Assembly: GCA_964551335.1 (NCBI GenBank)
Contig: CAZKCO010000012.1
Span: 1 to 64,000, forward strand
Origin: Tunicatimonas sp964551335
GTDB lineage: Bacteria; Bacteroidota; Bacteroidia; Cytophagales; Cyclobacteriaceae
Length of the DNA stretch: 64,000 bases
Direction of reading: 5' to 3'
A model generated the notes under the pieces. That model had not been told where the DNA came from. It ran no database searches and saw nothing but the letters and a program-made list of their open reading frames with translations. Of this stretch, positions 1 to 9,416 are shown one piece after another. Position 1 is the stretch's first letter. Each line of letters opens with the position of its first letter. Position numbers and translations under genes: made by a program.

Positions 1-38
1 ATAATTTATATTATGTTAAATAATACAATTTAAATAAA

Positions 39-60
39 GGGAAAGGTTTGGCCCCTTCCC
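39..60 (-). terminator. Probable intrinsic terminator of the gyrA-TPR unit
   Basis: Read on the minus strand, a GGGAA...TTCCC hairpin with extra G-C pairs in the middle is followed by TTTATTTA. It lies 10 bases past the stop codon of the TPR gene. The stem is imperfect, so this is a moderate call. Confidence 0.5.
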
Positions 61-69
61 TAATTTGTC

Positions 70-1209
70 TTACATACTGCCAAGTTTTGAATTAATCTCC
101 TCGGCTTTATCAGTCATTTCCAGACGCTGATAAACCGTAGCTAGAGTTTGAAGTACTTTTTCATTATCCGGCTCAATATTCATGGAAGTTTCCAAATAAG
201 GTAAAGCCTTCTCAAAATATTGTTTAGCTTCTTGCTCAATGGCTTCGCCTTTTTCCTGATATTCTTTTAAGTCCATATCATTGGCTTCGGAAAGAATGTC
301 AGCGGCCTGGTTGTAGTAGAATGCAGCCAAATTAAAGTTTGCATCAAAGTACTGAGGATCAACCTCGATGGCTTTTTTATAACTTTCAATTGCTTTCTCT
401 CCGGCTTCCATCTGCTCGTACAAGTAACCCTGATTGTAGTAAAGCATAGGATTGTCAGGCTCAGCGTTGATTGCTGACTGAAGCTTTTGCTCAGCTTCAT
501 CGTACTCTTCGTTGTTGATCAGCAGTGTGATTTCCCGCTTCAAAAATTCTGGATCATCGGGAAAAACTTCCTGAGCTTTACGAAGATAACCCAGGGCTTT
601 CTCTTCGTTCTTTTCTTCCACCAGATAAATATAAATCAAGCTGTTATAGAAATCTTTACTGACGTAATCCAGTGAATCTAATAGATACGCGTAATTCTCG
701 GCAGCTATGTCCATTTTACCAGCCTGCTGAGCAGAAATACCACCATAAATATAGGCGGTGGTATCTTCGGGCATAGCCATTTTTGCAATATCAAATAGTT
801 CAATAGCATTCTCGAAGTCTTGATTGGAATACATTGTGGCTCCGTTGTTTATAGCATTTGCCCACACTTGCTGAATTTGCTGGTCTGCCTGAACAGCGTA
901 CAGTGAGTTTTCTTTCTCAAGTTCCTTAGTCTTACGGTATCCCTCTAAAGCCTTTTGGTAGGGATCTTCCACTTGAACTGAGTTAGTAGAGTCGGTAGCA
1001 ATTGCTAAATAAACATCACCATACGTATACCAGGTCTTTCCATCCTCTCCAGTCTTTTCGTCGTTAATAGCCGGATCAATGAATTGTCTAGCTTCGGCTA
1101 ATTCACCTTTTTCTAGTGATGCTTGTGCTTTTCTTACATTCTTCGCTTGCCCAAAACTTAGCATGGGCAGGGCAATCAATGCCGCGAGCAATAATGGTAA
1201 TTGTTTCAT
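70..1209 (-). CDS. Secreted tetratricopeptide-repeat protein downstream of gyrA
   Basis: A 379-residue protein with a clear Sec signal peptide (residues 1-20, hydrophobic core ending SFG-QA), so it acts in the periplasm or at the envelope. The rest is helical TPR units. The best-formed ones lie around residues 255-300 (YYNQGYLYEQMEAGEKAIES, then a unit ending AIEVDP) and at the C-terminus (ETSMNIEPDNEKVLQTLATV). TPRs mediate protein-protein contacts; no catalytic domain is visible. It starts 29 bases after the gyrA stop on the same strand, so co-transcription is likely. The partner is unknown, and the link to gyrase is probably one of shared transcription rather than mechanism. Confidence 0.85.
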   Translation of the reverse strand: MKQLPLLLAALIALPMLSFGQAKNVRKAQASLEKGELAEARQFIDPAINDEKTGEDGKTWYTYGDVYLAIATDSTNSVQVEDPYQKALEGYRKTKELEKENSLYAVQADQQIQQVWANAINNGATMYSNQDFENAIELFDIAKMAMPEDTTAYIYGGISAQQAGKMDIAAENYAYLLDSLDYVSKDFYNSLIYIYLVEEKNEEKALGYLRKAQEVFPDDPEFLKREITLLINNEEYDEAEQKLQSAINAEPDNPMLYYNQGYLYEQMEAGEKAIESYKKAIEVDPQYFDANFNLAAFYYNQAADILSEANDMDLKEYQEKGEAIEQEAKQYFEKALPYLETSMNIEPDNEKVLQTLATVYQRLEMTDKAEEINSKLGSM

Positions 1210-1238
1210 AACGTGTAGTAAAAATTAAAGTAAAGTGA

Positions 1239-3752
1239 TTATTCAGTTCCAGAATTGGTATTGTTGTCGTTATTCATATTTGAAGAAGTTTCTTCTTCAA
1301 GTTCATCTTCAATGGATACTTTTGTTACCGAGGTTATGGAGTCTTCATCATTTAACCGAATTAGTCGTACTCCCTGGGTAGCACGACCCATAACGCGTAA
1401 GTCAGAAACCGGGGTACGGATCATGATACCTGATTTATTTATGATCATTAAATCGTCCGAGTCAGCCACCTTTTCAACAGTCACTAATTTACCCGTCTTA
1501 TTTGTAACATTAAGCGTTTTAACTCCTTTGCCACCTCGTCGGGTGATTCTATATTCATCTATATCTGATCGTTTGCCATAACCGTTTTCGGAAACTACTA
1601 ACAAAGTTTCGTCAGTTCCGTTAAGGCAAACCATTCCCACGACACGGTCATCATCGTTATCAAGACTAATTCCACGAACTCCTGCCGCCGTCCTTCCCAT
1701 AGGACGAACTTCATCTTCTGGGAACCGTATAGCCCGCCCCGAGCGCACCGCCAGTACAACTTCAGAGTTTCCGTCGGTAAGATTTACCGATAACAGTCGA
1801 TCATCCTCATTGATGGTAATAGCATTAATGCCGGTAACTCGAGGCCGAGAGAATGCTTCTAGTACGGTTTTTTTGATCGTGCCATTGACTGTACACATTA
1901 CGATGTACGAATTGTTAATGTAATCCGGATCATCGAGGTTTTTAACGTTAATTACGGCCCGAACGGCATCTTCAGCCGGGATATTGATTAAGTTTTGGAT
2001 AGCTCTTCCCCTAGCAGCTTTGCCAGCTTCCGGAATCTCAAATACCTTCAACCAATACATTCTTCCAGATTCGGTAAAAATCAGTAGATAATTGTGGGTA
2101 TCCGCAATGAAAAGATGTTCGGTAAAGTCTCCGTCTTTGGCGGAAGCACCTCTTGATCCTACCCCTCCCCGGGCCTGTGAGCGATACTCATCCAAATGAT
2201 TACGTTTGATATATCCATTATGAGAGATGGTAATCACCATCGGTTCATTAGGAATAATATCTTCAATACCAATGTCCTCGGCGCTATGTACAATTTGGGT
2301 ACGTCGCTCGTCACCAAAGCGCTGATTGAGCTCATCTAACTCATCCTTGATAATACCCATTCTTAGGTTCCGATCAGCAAGAACCTGATTATAGTAAGCT
2401 ACCTGCTTGAGAACTTCATTATACTCGCTTTCAATCTTCTCCCGCTCTAATCCGGTAAGTCGCTGAAGACGCATATCAAGTATAGCTCGGGCCTGAATTT
2501 CAGTAAGCTCGAACTCTTCCATTAAGCTATTTCTGGCAGTTTCAGGATCGCGCGATCCACGAATAATCTCAATAACTCGATCTATGTTATCCAGGGCAAT
2601 CAGATAACCTTCTAGCAAATGGGCTCGGCGCTCAGCTTCTCTTAATTCAAATTCAGTTCTTCGTACCACTACATCGTGTCGGTGGTTGACGTAGTGACCT
2701 ATAATTTGCTTAAGATTTAAGGTATGAGGTCTACCTTTGACTAATGCAACATTGTTCACCCCAAACGAGGTTTGAAGTTGAGTGTACTTAAACAGATTGT
2801 TCAGTACAACATTAGGTACTGAGTCTCGCTTAAGATCATAAACAATCCGCAACCCTTTTCGGTCTGACTCATCCCGTATGTCCGAGATACCATCAATCTT
2901 TTTATCATTCACCATGGCGGCGGTCTTCTCAATCATGGAAGCCTTATTGACCTGGTATGGAATCTCGGAAACAATAATCTGAGGTTTGCCGGTCTTACTC
3001 TCGGTAATTTCAGCTTTGGCTCGCATAACTACCCGGCCCCGGCCCGTTTCAAAGGCAGACTTCACTCCCTGGTAGCCATAGATGATGCCCCCGGTAGGAA
3101 AGTCAGGAGCCTTCACGTATTGCATTAATTCGGATATGGTAATATCCTCATTATCAATGTACTGCTTAATTCCTTCAATTACCTCCGAAAGATTGTGAGG
3201 AGGCATATTCGTGGCCATACCTACCGCGATGCCGGATGTACCGTTCACCAGAATATTCGGGAGTTTACTCGGCAGGCATACTGGCTCCTGTAGAGAGTCA
3301 TCGAAGTTCGGCTGAAAATCAATGGTATCTTTATTGATATCACCCAGCATTTCTTCCGCAATATGTTGAAGACGAGCCTCAGTGTAACGCATAGCTGCCG
3401 GGGAATCACCATCAATAGACCCAAAGTTCCCCTGACCATCAACGAGCATATAACGCATTGACCAAGGTTGAGCCATCCGTACCATAGTATCATAAACTGA
3501 GGTATCACCGTGGGGATGATACTTACCTAACACTTCTCCAACGATTCGAGCTGATTTTTTGTAAGACTTTGTATGGGTGAGTCCTAAATCAAGCATACCG
3601 TATAAGACTCTGCGGTGTACGGGTTTTAGACCGTCGCGTACGTCGGGGAGTGCTCTCGAAATGATCACCGACATCGAGTAATCGATGTAGGCGCCTCTCA
3701 TTTCATCTTCAATATTAATGGGAATTATGTTTTCCTGATTGCCTTCTGCCAT
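1239..3752 (-). CDS. gyrA: DNA gyrase subunit A
   Basis: An 837-residue type IIA topoisomerase subunit that cuts and rejoins DNA and, with GyrB, introduces negative supercoils using ATP. The breakage-reunion domain has the expected motifs: HPHGD at 79-83, VDGQGNFGS around 104-112, and the catalytic tyrosine in MRYTEARL (Tyr123). The quinolone-contact positions are Thr84 and Asp88, where E. coli has Ser83 and Asp87. The C-terminal beta-pinwheel carries a GyrA-box, TRRGGKG, which separates GyrA from ParC. It ends in an acidic, Asn-rich tail of about 25 residues. The length is normal. The ATG start fits the family N-terminus. Confidence 0.98.
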   Translation of the reverse strand: MAEGNQENIIPINIEDEMRGAYIDYSMSVIISRALPDVRDGLKPVHRRVLYGMLDLGLTHTKSYKKSARIVGEVLGKYHPHGDTSVYDTMVRMAQPWSMRYMLVDGQGNFGSIDGDSPAAMRYTEARLQHIAEEMLGDINKDTIDFQPNFDDSLQEPVCLPSKLPNILVNGTSGIAVGMATNMPPHNLSEVIEGIKQYIDNEDITISELMQYVKAPDFPTGGIIYGYQGVKSAFETGRGRVVMRAKAEITESKTGKPQIIVSEIPYQVNKASMIEKTAAMVNDKKIDGISDIRDESDRKGLRIVYDLKRDSVPNVVLNNLFKYTQLQTSFGVNNVALVKGRPHTLNLKQIIGHYVNHRHDVVVRRTEFELREAERRAHLLEGYLIALDNIDRVIEIIRGSRDPETARNSLMEEFELTEIQARAILDMRLQRLTGLEREKIESEYNEVLKQVAYYNQVLADRNLRMGIIKDELDELNQRFGDERRTQIVHSAEDIGIEDIIPNEPMVITISHNGYIKRNHLDEYRSQARGGVGSRGASAKDGDFTEHLFIADTHNYLLIFTESGRMYWLKVFEIPEAGKAARGRAIQNLINIPAEDAVRAVINVKNLDDPDYINNSYIVMCTVNGTIKKTVLEAFSRPRVTGINAITINEDDRLLSVNLTDGNSEVVLAVRSGRAIRFPEDEVRPMGRTAAGVRGISLDNDDDRVVGMVCLNGTDETLLVVSENGYGKRSDIDEYRITRRGGKGVKTLNVTNKTGKLVTVEKVADSDDLMIINKSGIMIRTPVSDLRVMGRATQGVRLIRLNDEDSITSVTKVSIEDELEEETSSNMNNDNNTNSGTE

Positions 3753-3854
3753 TGGTTGTAAAAAGTGTAGAAATGGACGTTCTTGCCAGGGTGCAATTTA
3801 CACAAATTTGGCTAATGCAAATAGCCCAGGTTACAAATTGTAAGTGGAAAAACC

Positions 3855-4892
3855 CTATTTCTGCTTTTTCTTAAACAATTGTTTACGGTTGCTTTGACGT
3901 TTTCGCTTGGATTTTACGAGTTCGGGATATAACTCCCCAATCTTAGGGTCCTGCTTTCGCCAAAAGGGTTGTCCCCGCACTTCTCGTCTGACGCCGGTTT
4001 TGGGATCAGTTACATAATGCTTCATCTGGGTTTTGTCTGCTTTTATGGGCGAACGAGGTAAGTCCGGATAATTGATGCTAACTCCTAGCGTTAGGAATAC
4101 CGATGAGTTACCATGATCGATAACGGTGGTTGGACCATCGGGTAGCACCGTATTGAAATTTTTAAATTCGTACGCGGGCCGGAGATACACCCGGAAGTAT
4201 TCTGAGAAAACCTTCTCCAGACTTACGCCTACATTGATGAATGGACTGCTGGTAGTAACTGTTTGATCAAATCCACTGCCCATTTTAATAACTCCTACTC
4301 GAACATCCACGGCAAAGGCGTTATCGTAGTATTCGTAAAAACTATACCCCAACAAGCCATAATATCGAATCTGTGTAGTACGAAAGGATGGTGGTGAGGG
4401 GTAAATCGACCTGAAATCTGCCGGTTGAGGGGGATTCACTGTGTGGAAATCAGCATTTATTCCGCCACCCACCCTAATACGGTACAAATTATAGTAGATG
4501 GCCAGGTTAATTGGAATATGGTATCCTCCTCCTTGCATTGAAATCGCCGTGGAGTCACTAGTGAGTAGGGTAAGACTATCTGGGTCGGTCGGGAGGGATA
4601 GGATAGCAGGCTCTACCCGGTTAAACCAGTTTAGGTAAGCCGGATTGGTACCACCCTCGTTGTTAGGATAAATGAAAGAACCTTCGGAAGTACGCACATA
4701 ATTATTATTTGTGAGCGTATGGCGGTAGAACGTTCGCCCGTAGCCACTACTGAGATTAACGGAGAATTTATTAAGGAAAGCACGTAGCGGATAGCTAGGG
4801 CGATCATCGTAGCCCAGGGGGTCGAAACCCTGCCCGTGCGCTATCCCCGAAGAACTAAGTAGTAACAAAAAGCTAACTAGACGGTAAATCAT
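3855..4892 (-). CDS. Predicted outer-membrane beta-barrel protein with a basic C-terminal tail
   Basis: 345 residues with a signal peptide (1-20, ending AHG-QG) and alternating hydrophobic/polar strands rich in Tyr, Gly and Phe, as in Bacteroidota outer-membrane barrels. I cannot place it in a named family. The last 60 residues are unusual: they contain YVTDPKTGVRREVRGQPFW and finish in a strongly basic stretch of Lys, Arg and Gln (about 310-345), which does not look like a barrel strand. The tail could face the periplasm or bind nucleic acid or lipid head groups. It lies 100 bases downstream of gyrA's start on the same strand and diverges from hbd. Confidence 0.65.
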   Translation of the reverse strand: MIYRLVSFLLLLSSSGIAHGQGFDPLGYDDRPSYPLRAFLNKFSVNLSSGYGRTFYRHTLTNNNYVRTSEGSFIYPNNEGGTNPAYLNWFNRVEPAILSLPTDPDSLTLLTSDSTAISMQGGGYHIPINLAIYYNLYRIRVGGGINADFHTVNPPQPADFRSIYPSPPSFRTTQIRYYGLLGYSFYEYYDNAFAVDVRVGVIKMGSGFDQTVTTSSPFINVGVSLEKVFSEYFRVYLRPAYEFKNFNTVLPDGPTTVIDHGNSSVFLTLGVSINYPDLPRSPIKADKTQMKHYVTDPKTGVRREVRGQPFWRKQDPKIGELYPELVKSKRKRQSNRKQLFKKKQK

Positions 4893-5067
4893 TAAAACTG
4901 CGGATGTAAAGCGAAAATGATGCTCTTTGATTAATTACAATATCTTTTCCAAATTGTAACGAAAATATTGAAAAATGCTTGTTGAACATACTTTTTTTAC
5001 CAAAACAAACTTAAAGCGACACTTTAGATAAAGAGCTGTTTCTCATTGAAAGTCAATACAATAACGT

Positions 5068-5967
5068 ATGAAAAATAACATAAATAAGATAGCAGTAATT
5101 GGAGCCGGAACAATGGGTAATGGAATTGCTCATGTAGCTGCGCTATTTAACGGACCGACAATATTGATCGATGTAGATCAAACTCAGTTGGACCGTGCTG
5201 GCGAAACTATTGCAAGGAACCTAGACCGGCAAGTTAATAAAGACCTTATTCAAGCCGAAGACAAAGAAATGGCCGTAAACCGGCTAACATTCACCACCTC
5301 TCTACAAGAAGGAGTGGCCTCTGCCGACTTGGTTATTGAAGCGGCTACTGAAAACCTGACTACCAAAGAGAAAATATTCAAGGAATTGGATAAGCTCACC
5401 TCGGAGCAAACAATTCTTGCTACCAATACTTCATCTATTTCCATTACGAAACTGGCAGCAGTTACCCAGCGCCCTTCTCAAGTAATTGGTATGCACTTCA
5501 TGAATCCGGTACCAGTAATGAAGCTGGTAGAAATAATTAACGGATATGCCACTTCCCAGAAGGTGACCCAAGCAATTCAGAATTTATCGGAGAGTTTACA
5601 GAAGATACCCTTGGTAGTAAACGATTATCCTGGCTTTGTCTCAAACAGAATTCTAATGCCCATGATAAACGAGGCAATCTATACCTTATTTGAAGGGGTT
5701 GCGGGAGTGCGCGAGATTGATCAGATCATGCAGTTGGGTATGGCACATCCGATGGGCCCACTGAAGCTGGCTGATTTTATTGGCTTAGATGTTTGCCTAT
5801 CTATCTTAAGGGTACTTCATGAGGGTTTTGGTAATCCCAAGTACGCACCCTGTCCTTTGCTGGTAAATATGGTGGTAGCTCAGAAATTAGGAGTTAAATC
5901 GGGAGAAGGCTTTTACGATTATTCTGAAGGACCAAAGTCACAGAAAATATCCCAGCAATTCAAGTAA
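5068..5967 (+). CDS. hbd: 3-hydroxybutyryl-CoA dehydrogenase
   Basis: A 299-residue member of the 3-hydroxyacyl-CoA dehydrogenase family, a cytosolic NAD(P)-dependent enzyme that interconverts (S)-3-hydroxybutyryl-CoA and acetoacetyl-CoA. The Rossmann nucleotide motif IGAGTMGNGIA sits at residues 10-20. The catalytic His lies in GMHFMNPVPVMKLVEI (about 140-155), and the C-terminal helical domain has NDYPGFVSNRILMPMINEA and GMAHPMGPLKLADFIGLD. The length matches stand-alone Hbd rather than the fused FadB/FadJ. It is a single gene with no beta-oxidation neighbours, so it may serve short-chain acyl-CoA or polyhydroxybutyrate-type metabolism. Confidence 0.93.
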   Translation: MKNNINKIAVIGAGTMGNGIAHVAALFNGPTILIDVDQTQLDRAGETIARNLDRQVNKDLIQAEDKEMAVNRLTFTTSLQEGVASADLVIEAATENLTTKEKIFKELDKLTSEQTILATNTSSISITKLAAVTQRPSQVIGMHFMNPVPVMKLVEIINGYATSQKVTQAIQNLSESLQKIPLVVNDYPGFVSNRILMPMINEAIYTLFEGVAGVREIDQIMQLGMAHPMGPLKLADFIGLDVCLSILRVLHEGFGNPKYAPCPLLVNMVVAQKLGVKSGEGFYDYSEGPKSQKISQQFK

Positions 5968-6007
5968 TGAGCGCAGAAACAGGTTGCAATAAATTTGCTT
6001 TTCCCGG

Positions 6008-6601
6008 TTAGTTACAGTATTCTTTCAGAGCATTTTCTGCATCAGGTACGTTCAGCGACTGAGCCGTCCGAAGATCGTTACATCCGGCACTCTTGTTACC
6101 TTGATACACTTTCAACGCTCCCCGGTATAAATAGGCTTCCCCGTAATCTCGGTTTTTGCTGATAGCCTCATTATAAGCCTCCATTGCCACCTGGGTTTCT
6201 CCCAGCTTATGGTGTGCGCGGGCCTTTAGAAAAAATACCTGAGGGTCACTTTTCTTAATCTCGGCTGCTTTGGTAAAGTAAAACGAAGCATCGGCATAGC
6301 TATTATTGCGAAAATGATATTTGCCAATACTCATTAAAGCATTCGCGTGTTGAGGATCAATCTCCACGACTTGCTCATAATTCTCAAGCGATTTGTCAAA
6401 CTCGCCTAGTTCTTCGTAAGCACGGCCCTGATTGTAAATGGATTGGACATCTTCAGGATTATATTCCAGATGCTCAGCATACTGGGTAATTGCTTCCTGG
6501 TATTTTCCTTGATTAAATAACTTATTCCCTTCCACTGACTGGTCATTGCCACATCCGGCCAGAATGCACGTAAGTAGAAGGATACTAAAAATGAATCGCA
6601 T
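6008..6601 (-). CDS. TPR-repeat lipoprotein
   Basis: 197 residues. The N-terminus MRFIFSILLLTCILAGCGN is a lipoprotein signal with lipobox LAGC (acylated Cys17), which places it on a membrane facing the periplasm. About four TPR units follow (YNQGRAYEELGEFDKSLENY, ALMSIGKYHFRNNSYADASF, and an AHHKLGETQVAMEAYNEAIS-type unit). It ends with a conserved-looking GNKSAGCNDLRTAQSL segment with a second Cys, common in Sel1/TPR lipoproteins of this phylum. It is convergent with hbd, 40 bases away, and lies 35 bases downstream of dapD on the same strand. The partner is unknown. Confidence 0.82.
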   Translation of the reverse strand: MRFIFSILLLTCILAGCGNDQSVEGNKLFNQGKYQEAITQYAEHLEYNPEDVQSIYNQGRAYEELGEFDKSLENYEQVVEIDPQHANALMSIGKYHFRNNSYADASFYFTKAAEIKKSDPQVFFLKARAHHKLGETQVAMEAYNEAISKNRDYGEAYLYRGALKVYQGNKSAGCNDLRTAQSLNVPDAENALKEYCN

Positions 6602-6636
6602 GGTTTAACTACTATTGATTTACTATAACTTGATGA

Positions 6637-7449
6637 TTACACGGCTACCTGATGATCACGAAGTGCCTGGTTCAAAGAAGTTTTCTTATCAGTACTTTCT
6701 TTCCGCTGACCGATGATCAGGGCACAGGGGACCTGATAATCACCAGCCAGAAAATTTTTGGTATAGGAGCCAGGAATTACTACGGACCTGGGTGGAACTT
6801 CTCCTTGAAAAACCTGTGGTTCCGAATGGGTAACGTCTATAATTTTAGAACTTGCCGTTAACGTTACATTTGCCCCTAACACCGCTTCTTTTCCAATACG
6901 AACACCCTCCACTAAAATACACCTTGAGCCAATAAATGCGCCATCCTCAATAATTACGGGCGATGCCTGAACAGGTTCCAATACTCCCCCTACTCCTACT
7001 CCACCGCTTAAATGAACATTCTTCCCCACCTGGGCGCAACTCCCTACTGTAGCCCAGGTATCTACCATGGTGCCTTCATCTACATAAGCACCAATATTCA
7101 CGTACGAAGGCATCATCACTACCCCCTTGGCAATATGAGCACCATAACGAGCAATAGCGTGAGGAACCACCCGCACTCCTAACTTATCATAACCGGTTTT
7201 AAGTTTCATCTTGTCATGAAATTCAAAGGGGCCCACTTCCAGCGTTTTCATTTTTTGAAGGGGAAAATATAGAATAACCGCTTTCTTAATCCACTCGTGC
7301 ACTAACCAGCTACCATCTACCAGTTCAGCCACTCTCTTTTTACCCATATCTAAATCCGCGATTGTTGTTTTAATGGCTATTTTCACATCTTTGTCCTGCA
7401 GTAGTGAACGGTCATCCCAAGCGGCGTCAATCATTTGTTGAAGTTCCAT
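6637..7449 (-). CDS. dapD: 2,3,4,5-tetrahydropyridine-2,6-dicarboxylate N-succinyltransferase
   Basis: A 270-residue left-handed beta-helix acyltransferase that adds a succinyl group from succinyl-CoA to tetrahydrodipicolinate, the committed step of the succinylase branch to meso-diaminopimelate and lysine. The N-terminal helical part (to about 100) holds WLVHEWIKKAVILYF. The hexapeptide-repeat core runs from about 105 to 235 with MMPSYVNIGAYVDEGTMVDTW, VGSCAQVGKNVHLSGGVGVG and VIIEDGAFIGSRCILVEGVR, all typical of DapD. The length is normal. It diverges from the glycosyltransferase at 7484 with only 34 bases between, so their promoters must overlap or lie inside the genes. Confidence 0.96.
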   Translation of the reverse strand: MELQQMIDAAWDDRSLLQDKDVKIAIKTTIADLDMGKKRVAELVDGSWLVHEWIKKAVILYFPLQKMKTLEVGPFEFHDKMKLKTGYDKLGVRVVPHAIARYGAHIAKGVVMMPSYVNIGAYVDEGTMVDTWATVGSCAQVGKNVHLSGGVGVGGVLEPVQASPVIIEDGAFIGSRCILVEGVRIGKEAVLGANVTLTASSKIIDVTHSEPQVFQGEVPPRSVVIPGSYTKNFLAGDYQVPCALIIGQRKESTDKKTSLNQALRDHQVAV

Positions 7450-7483
7450 ATACTATATTGGCCTTGTTAAAAAAGCAGATTTT

Positions 7484-8608
7484 GTGGAAAAAGTAGTTGT
7501 GGTTATTGCCTCCGTACTAAAGCCGGTGAACGATACCCGTATGTACGAGAAAATGGCGCAGTCGCTGATTAGTACCGGGAAATTTTCGGTGAATATAATA
7601 GGATTTTCCTCAATTACACATTCTGACTTCCCGGATATTAAATTCCACCCGATCTTTCAATTTAATCGGCGGGGATATCTACGATTATTGGTCAATGTTC
7701 CCTTTTTTTTTCGTTTATGTAAGCTGAAACCGTCTCTCTTAATCGTTACTACACCCGAGTTAAGTCCCGCTAGTTTGCTTTTCCGTTTTTTATTCTCTAA
7801 GACGAAAATCGTTTACGATATAAGAGAAAACCATCACCGCAATTTAGTTAGCAATCATCAGGGAAAAAGTAGATTTAGAAGCCTGCTTATCATTTTAGTT
7901 AATTGGTGGGAAAGACAGTTGATTGGTTATAGTGACCAGACGATTTTAGCAGAAAAAGGCTACTTGCTAGAGAAGCCCCAGTTAACTAGGAAATCAGTAG
8001 CTGTAATAGAAAATAAAGTAATTCCCTCCAATAAGCCGATAAGCAGGTCTAGTCTAAAAAATCCTATCCGACTACTATATACGGGTACTATCAGCACTCC
8101 CTACGGTATTTGGGATGCAATACGGTTTGGAATTCAATTGCATCAAGCACTAGCCGGAGAAATGCAATTGGCGATTATTGGTCATGTGACCCAATCCGAA
8201 ACTTATAAACAATTAATAGCAATAAGTCAGAAACATCCTTGGATTGAAACCACGATTAGTAATAATCCAATCTCCCATACCCAACTGTTAAAAAAAATGG
8301 AAGAATCAGATTTTGGCATTGTGTGCCATCGGTTGCTGCCCAGTATCTGGAATTGTTTTCCAACCCGAATATGGGAATACATGGCTTATCGTTTACCTTT
8401 TTTTCTCCAAAGGCACCATCCTTGGGTTCACTATTGTCAACCCTGGCACTGTTCTTTACCCGTAGATTTTTCTTTGGAAACTTGGCCAATGCATAGCCTC
8501 ATCGCGAAAATGTACCGTGAAGACTTTTATCAAAAAGGGGTTCCCAGTGATATTTATTGGGAACGAGACAAGTTTTTATCAACAATAGTACCGCTGACTA
8601 ATGGTTAG
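7484..8608 (+). CDS. Lone GT-B type glycosyltransferase
   Basis: 374 residues, GTG start (VEKVVVVIASVLKPVNDTRM), where the first beta-strand and the loop after it resemble family 4 / group 1 enzymes. The N-terminal Rossmann half has PSLLIVTTPELSPAS and KIVYDIRENHHRN. The C-terminal half has RLLYTGTISTPYGIWDAIRF, LAIIGHVTQSE and an acceptor/donor segment ESDFGIVCHRLLPS followed by PTRIWEYMAYRLPFF. These support a retaining sugar transferase on a cell-surface glycan, with unknown donor and acceptor. No other polysaccharide genes are nearby. Its 3' end overlaps the convergent surE by 11 bases. It looks more AT-rich than its neighbours, a possible sign of separate history. Confidence 0.72.
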   Translation: MEKVVVVIASVLKPVNDTRMYEKMAQSLISTGKFSVNIIGFSSITHSDFPDIKFHPIFQFNRRGYLRLLVNVPFFFRLCKLKPSLLIVTTPELSPASLLFRFLFSKTKIVYDIRENHHRNLVSNHQGKSRFRSLLIILVNWWERQLIGYSDQTILAEKGYLLEKPQLTRKSVAVIENKVIPSNKPISRSSLKNPIRLLYTGTISTPYGIWDAIRFGIQLHQALAGEMQLAIIGHVTQSETYKQLIAISQKHPWIETTISNNPISHTQLLKKMEESDFGIVCHRLLPSIWNCFPTRIWEYMAYRLPFFLQRHHPWVHYCQPWHCSLPVDFSLETWPMHSLIAKMYREDFYQKGVPSDIYWERDKFLSTIVPLTNG

Positions 8609-9401
8609 TGCTATTATCTGGATTGGATGATTGATCAAACGACCATTGGTTGAGTAATGATATTGCGCTATGAGCGGTCATATCGTATTGGCAAGGCACT
8701 ACTGATACATAATTGTTGGCCACCGCCCATTCATCATTATCTTCACCGGCATCAAAATTAATAAAATTACCAGCCATCCAGAAGTAACGCCTACCGTAGG
8801 GATCGTGCCGCTGATCAAATTCTTCTTGCCATTTAGCATGGGCTTGGCGGCAAATTCTAATTCCCTGAATGGGTTCGTGTTGTTTGGGTGGAAAGTTGAC
8901 ATTAAGCGCCACTCCTTCGGGAAAGCTATTATCCAACGTAGTTTTGGCAATTTTATAGACGTAATCAGCAGTATGAGAAAAATCAGCATCCGAGTCATAA
9001 TCGCAGAGCGAGAAACCGATAGCCGGAAATCCCTCAATAGCAGCTTCTACGGCTGCTGACATTGTTCCTGAATAGAGCACACTGATCGAAGTATTACTTC
9101 CGTGATTTACTCCGCTCACTACGAGGTCAGGCTTTTGGTCTTTTAAAAGAAAATGTTTGCCAAGCTTGACACAGTCAGCCGGGGTGCCCGAGCATTTGTA
9201 GGATTTTATCCCTTTAAACAGGTCGGTTTCCGTTAAGCGCAGAGGTTCGCCGATGGTAATGGCATGTCCCATTCCGGATTGAGGGCTATCGGGTGCCACT
9301 ACGATTACCTCGCCCAACTCAGCCATAATGTTCACCAAAAACTGAATTCCACGGGAAGAAATACCATCATCATTGGAAACCAGTATTAGTGGTCGGCCCA
9401 T
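8598..9401 (-). CDS. surE: 5'/3'-nucleotidase SurE
   Basis: A 267-residue metal-dependent phosphatase that dephosphorylates nucleoside 5'- and 3'-monophosphates; in many bacteria it is linked to stationary-phase survival. The metal-binding N-terminus LILVSNDDGISSRGI (residues 5-19), the catalytic-loop segment VVAPDSPQSGMGHAIT, and SGTPADCVKLG, VVSGVNHGSNTS and YSGTMSAAVEA all match the family. A gap of only 15 bases to the upstream gene (9417-10037) suggests a two-gene transcript. The last 11 bases overlap the convergent glycosyltransferase gene. Confidence 0.96.
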   Translation of the reverse strand: MGRPLILVSNDDGISSRGIQFLVNIMAELGEVIVVAPDSPQSGMGHAITIGEPLRLTETDLFKGIKSYKCSGTPADCVKLGKHFLLKDQKPDLVVSGVNHGSNTSISVLYSGTMSAAVEAAIEGFPAIGFSLCDYDSDADFSHTADYVYKIAKTTLDNSFPEGVALNVNFPPKQHEPIQGIRICRQAHAKWQEEFDQRHDPYGRRYFWMAGNFINFDAGEDNDEWAVANNYVSVVPCQYDMTAHSAISLLNQWSFDQSSNPDNSTNH

Positions 9402-9416
9402 AAGAAGTAATTTACT

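Noticed and set aside
3490..3510. Possible quinolone-resistance change in GyrA (Thr at the Ser83 position)
   Set aside because: Thr occurs naturally there in several susceptible genera; Asp88 is intact. No basis for calling resistance.
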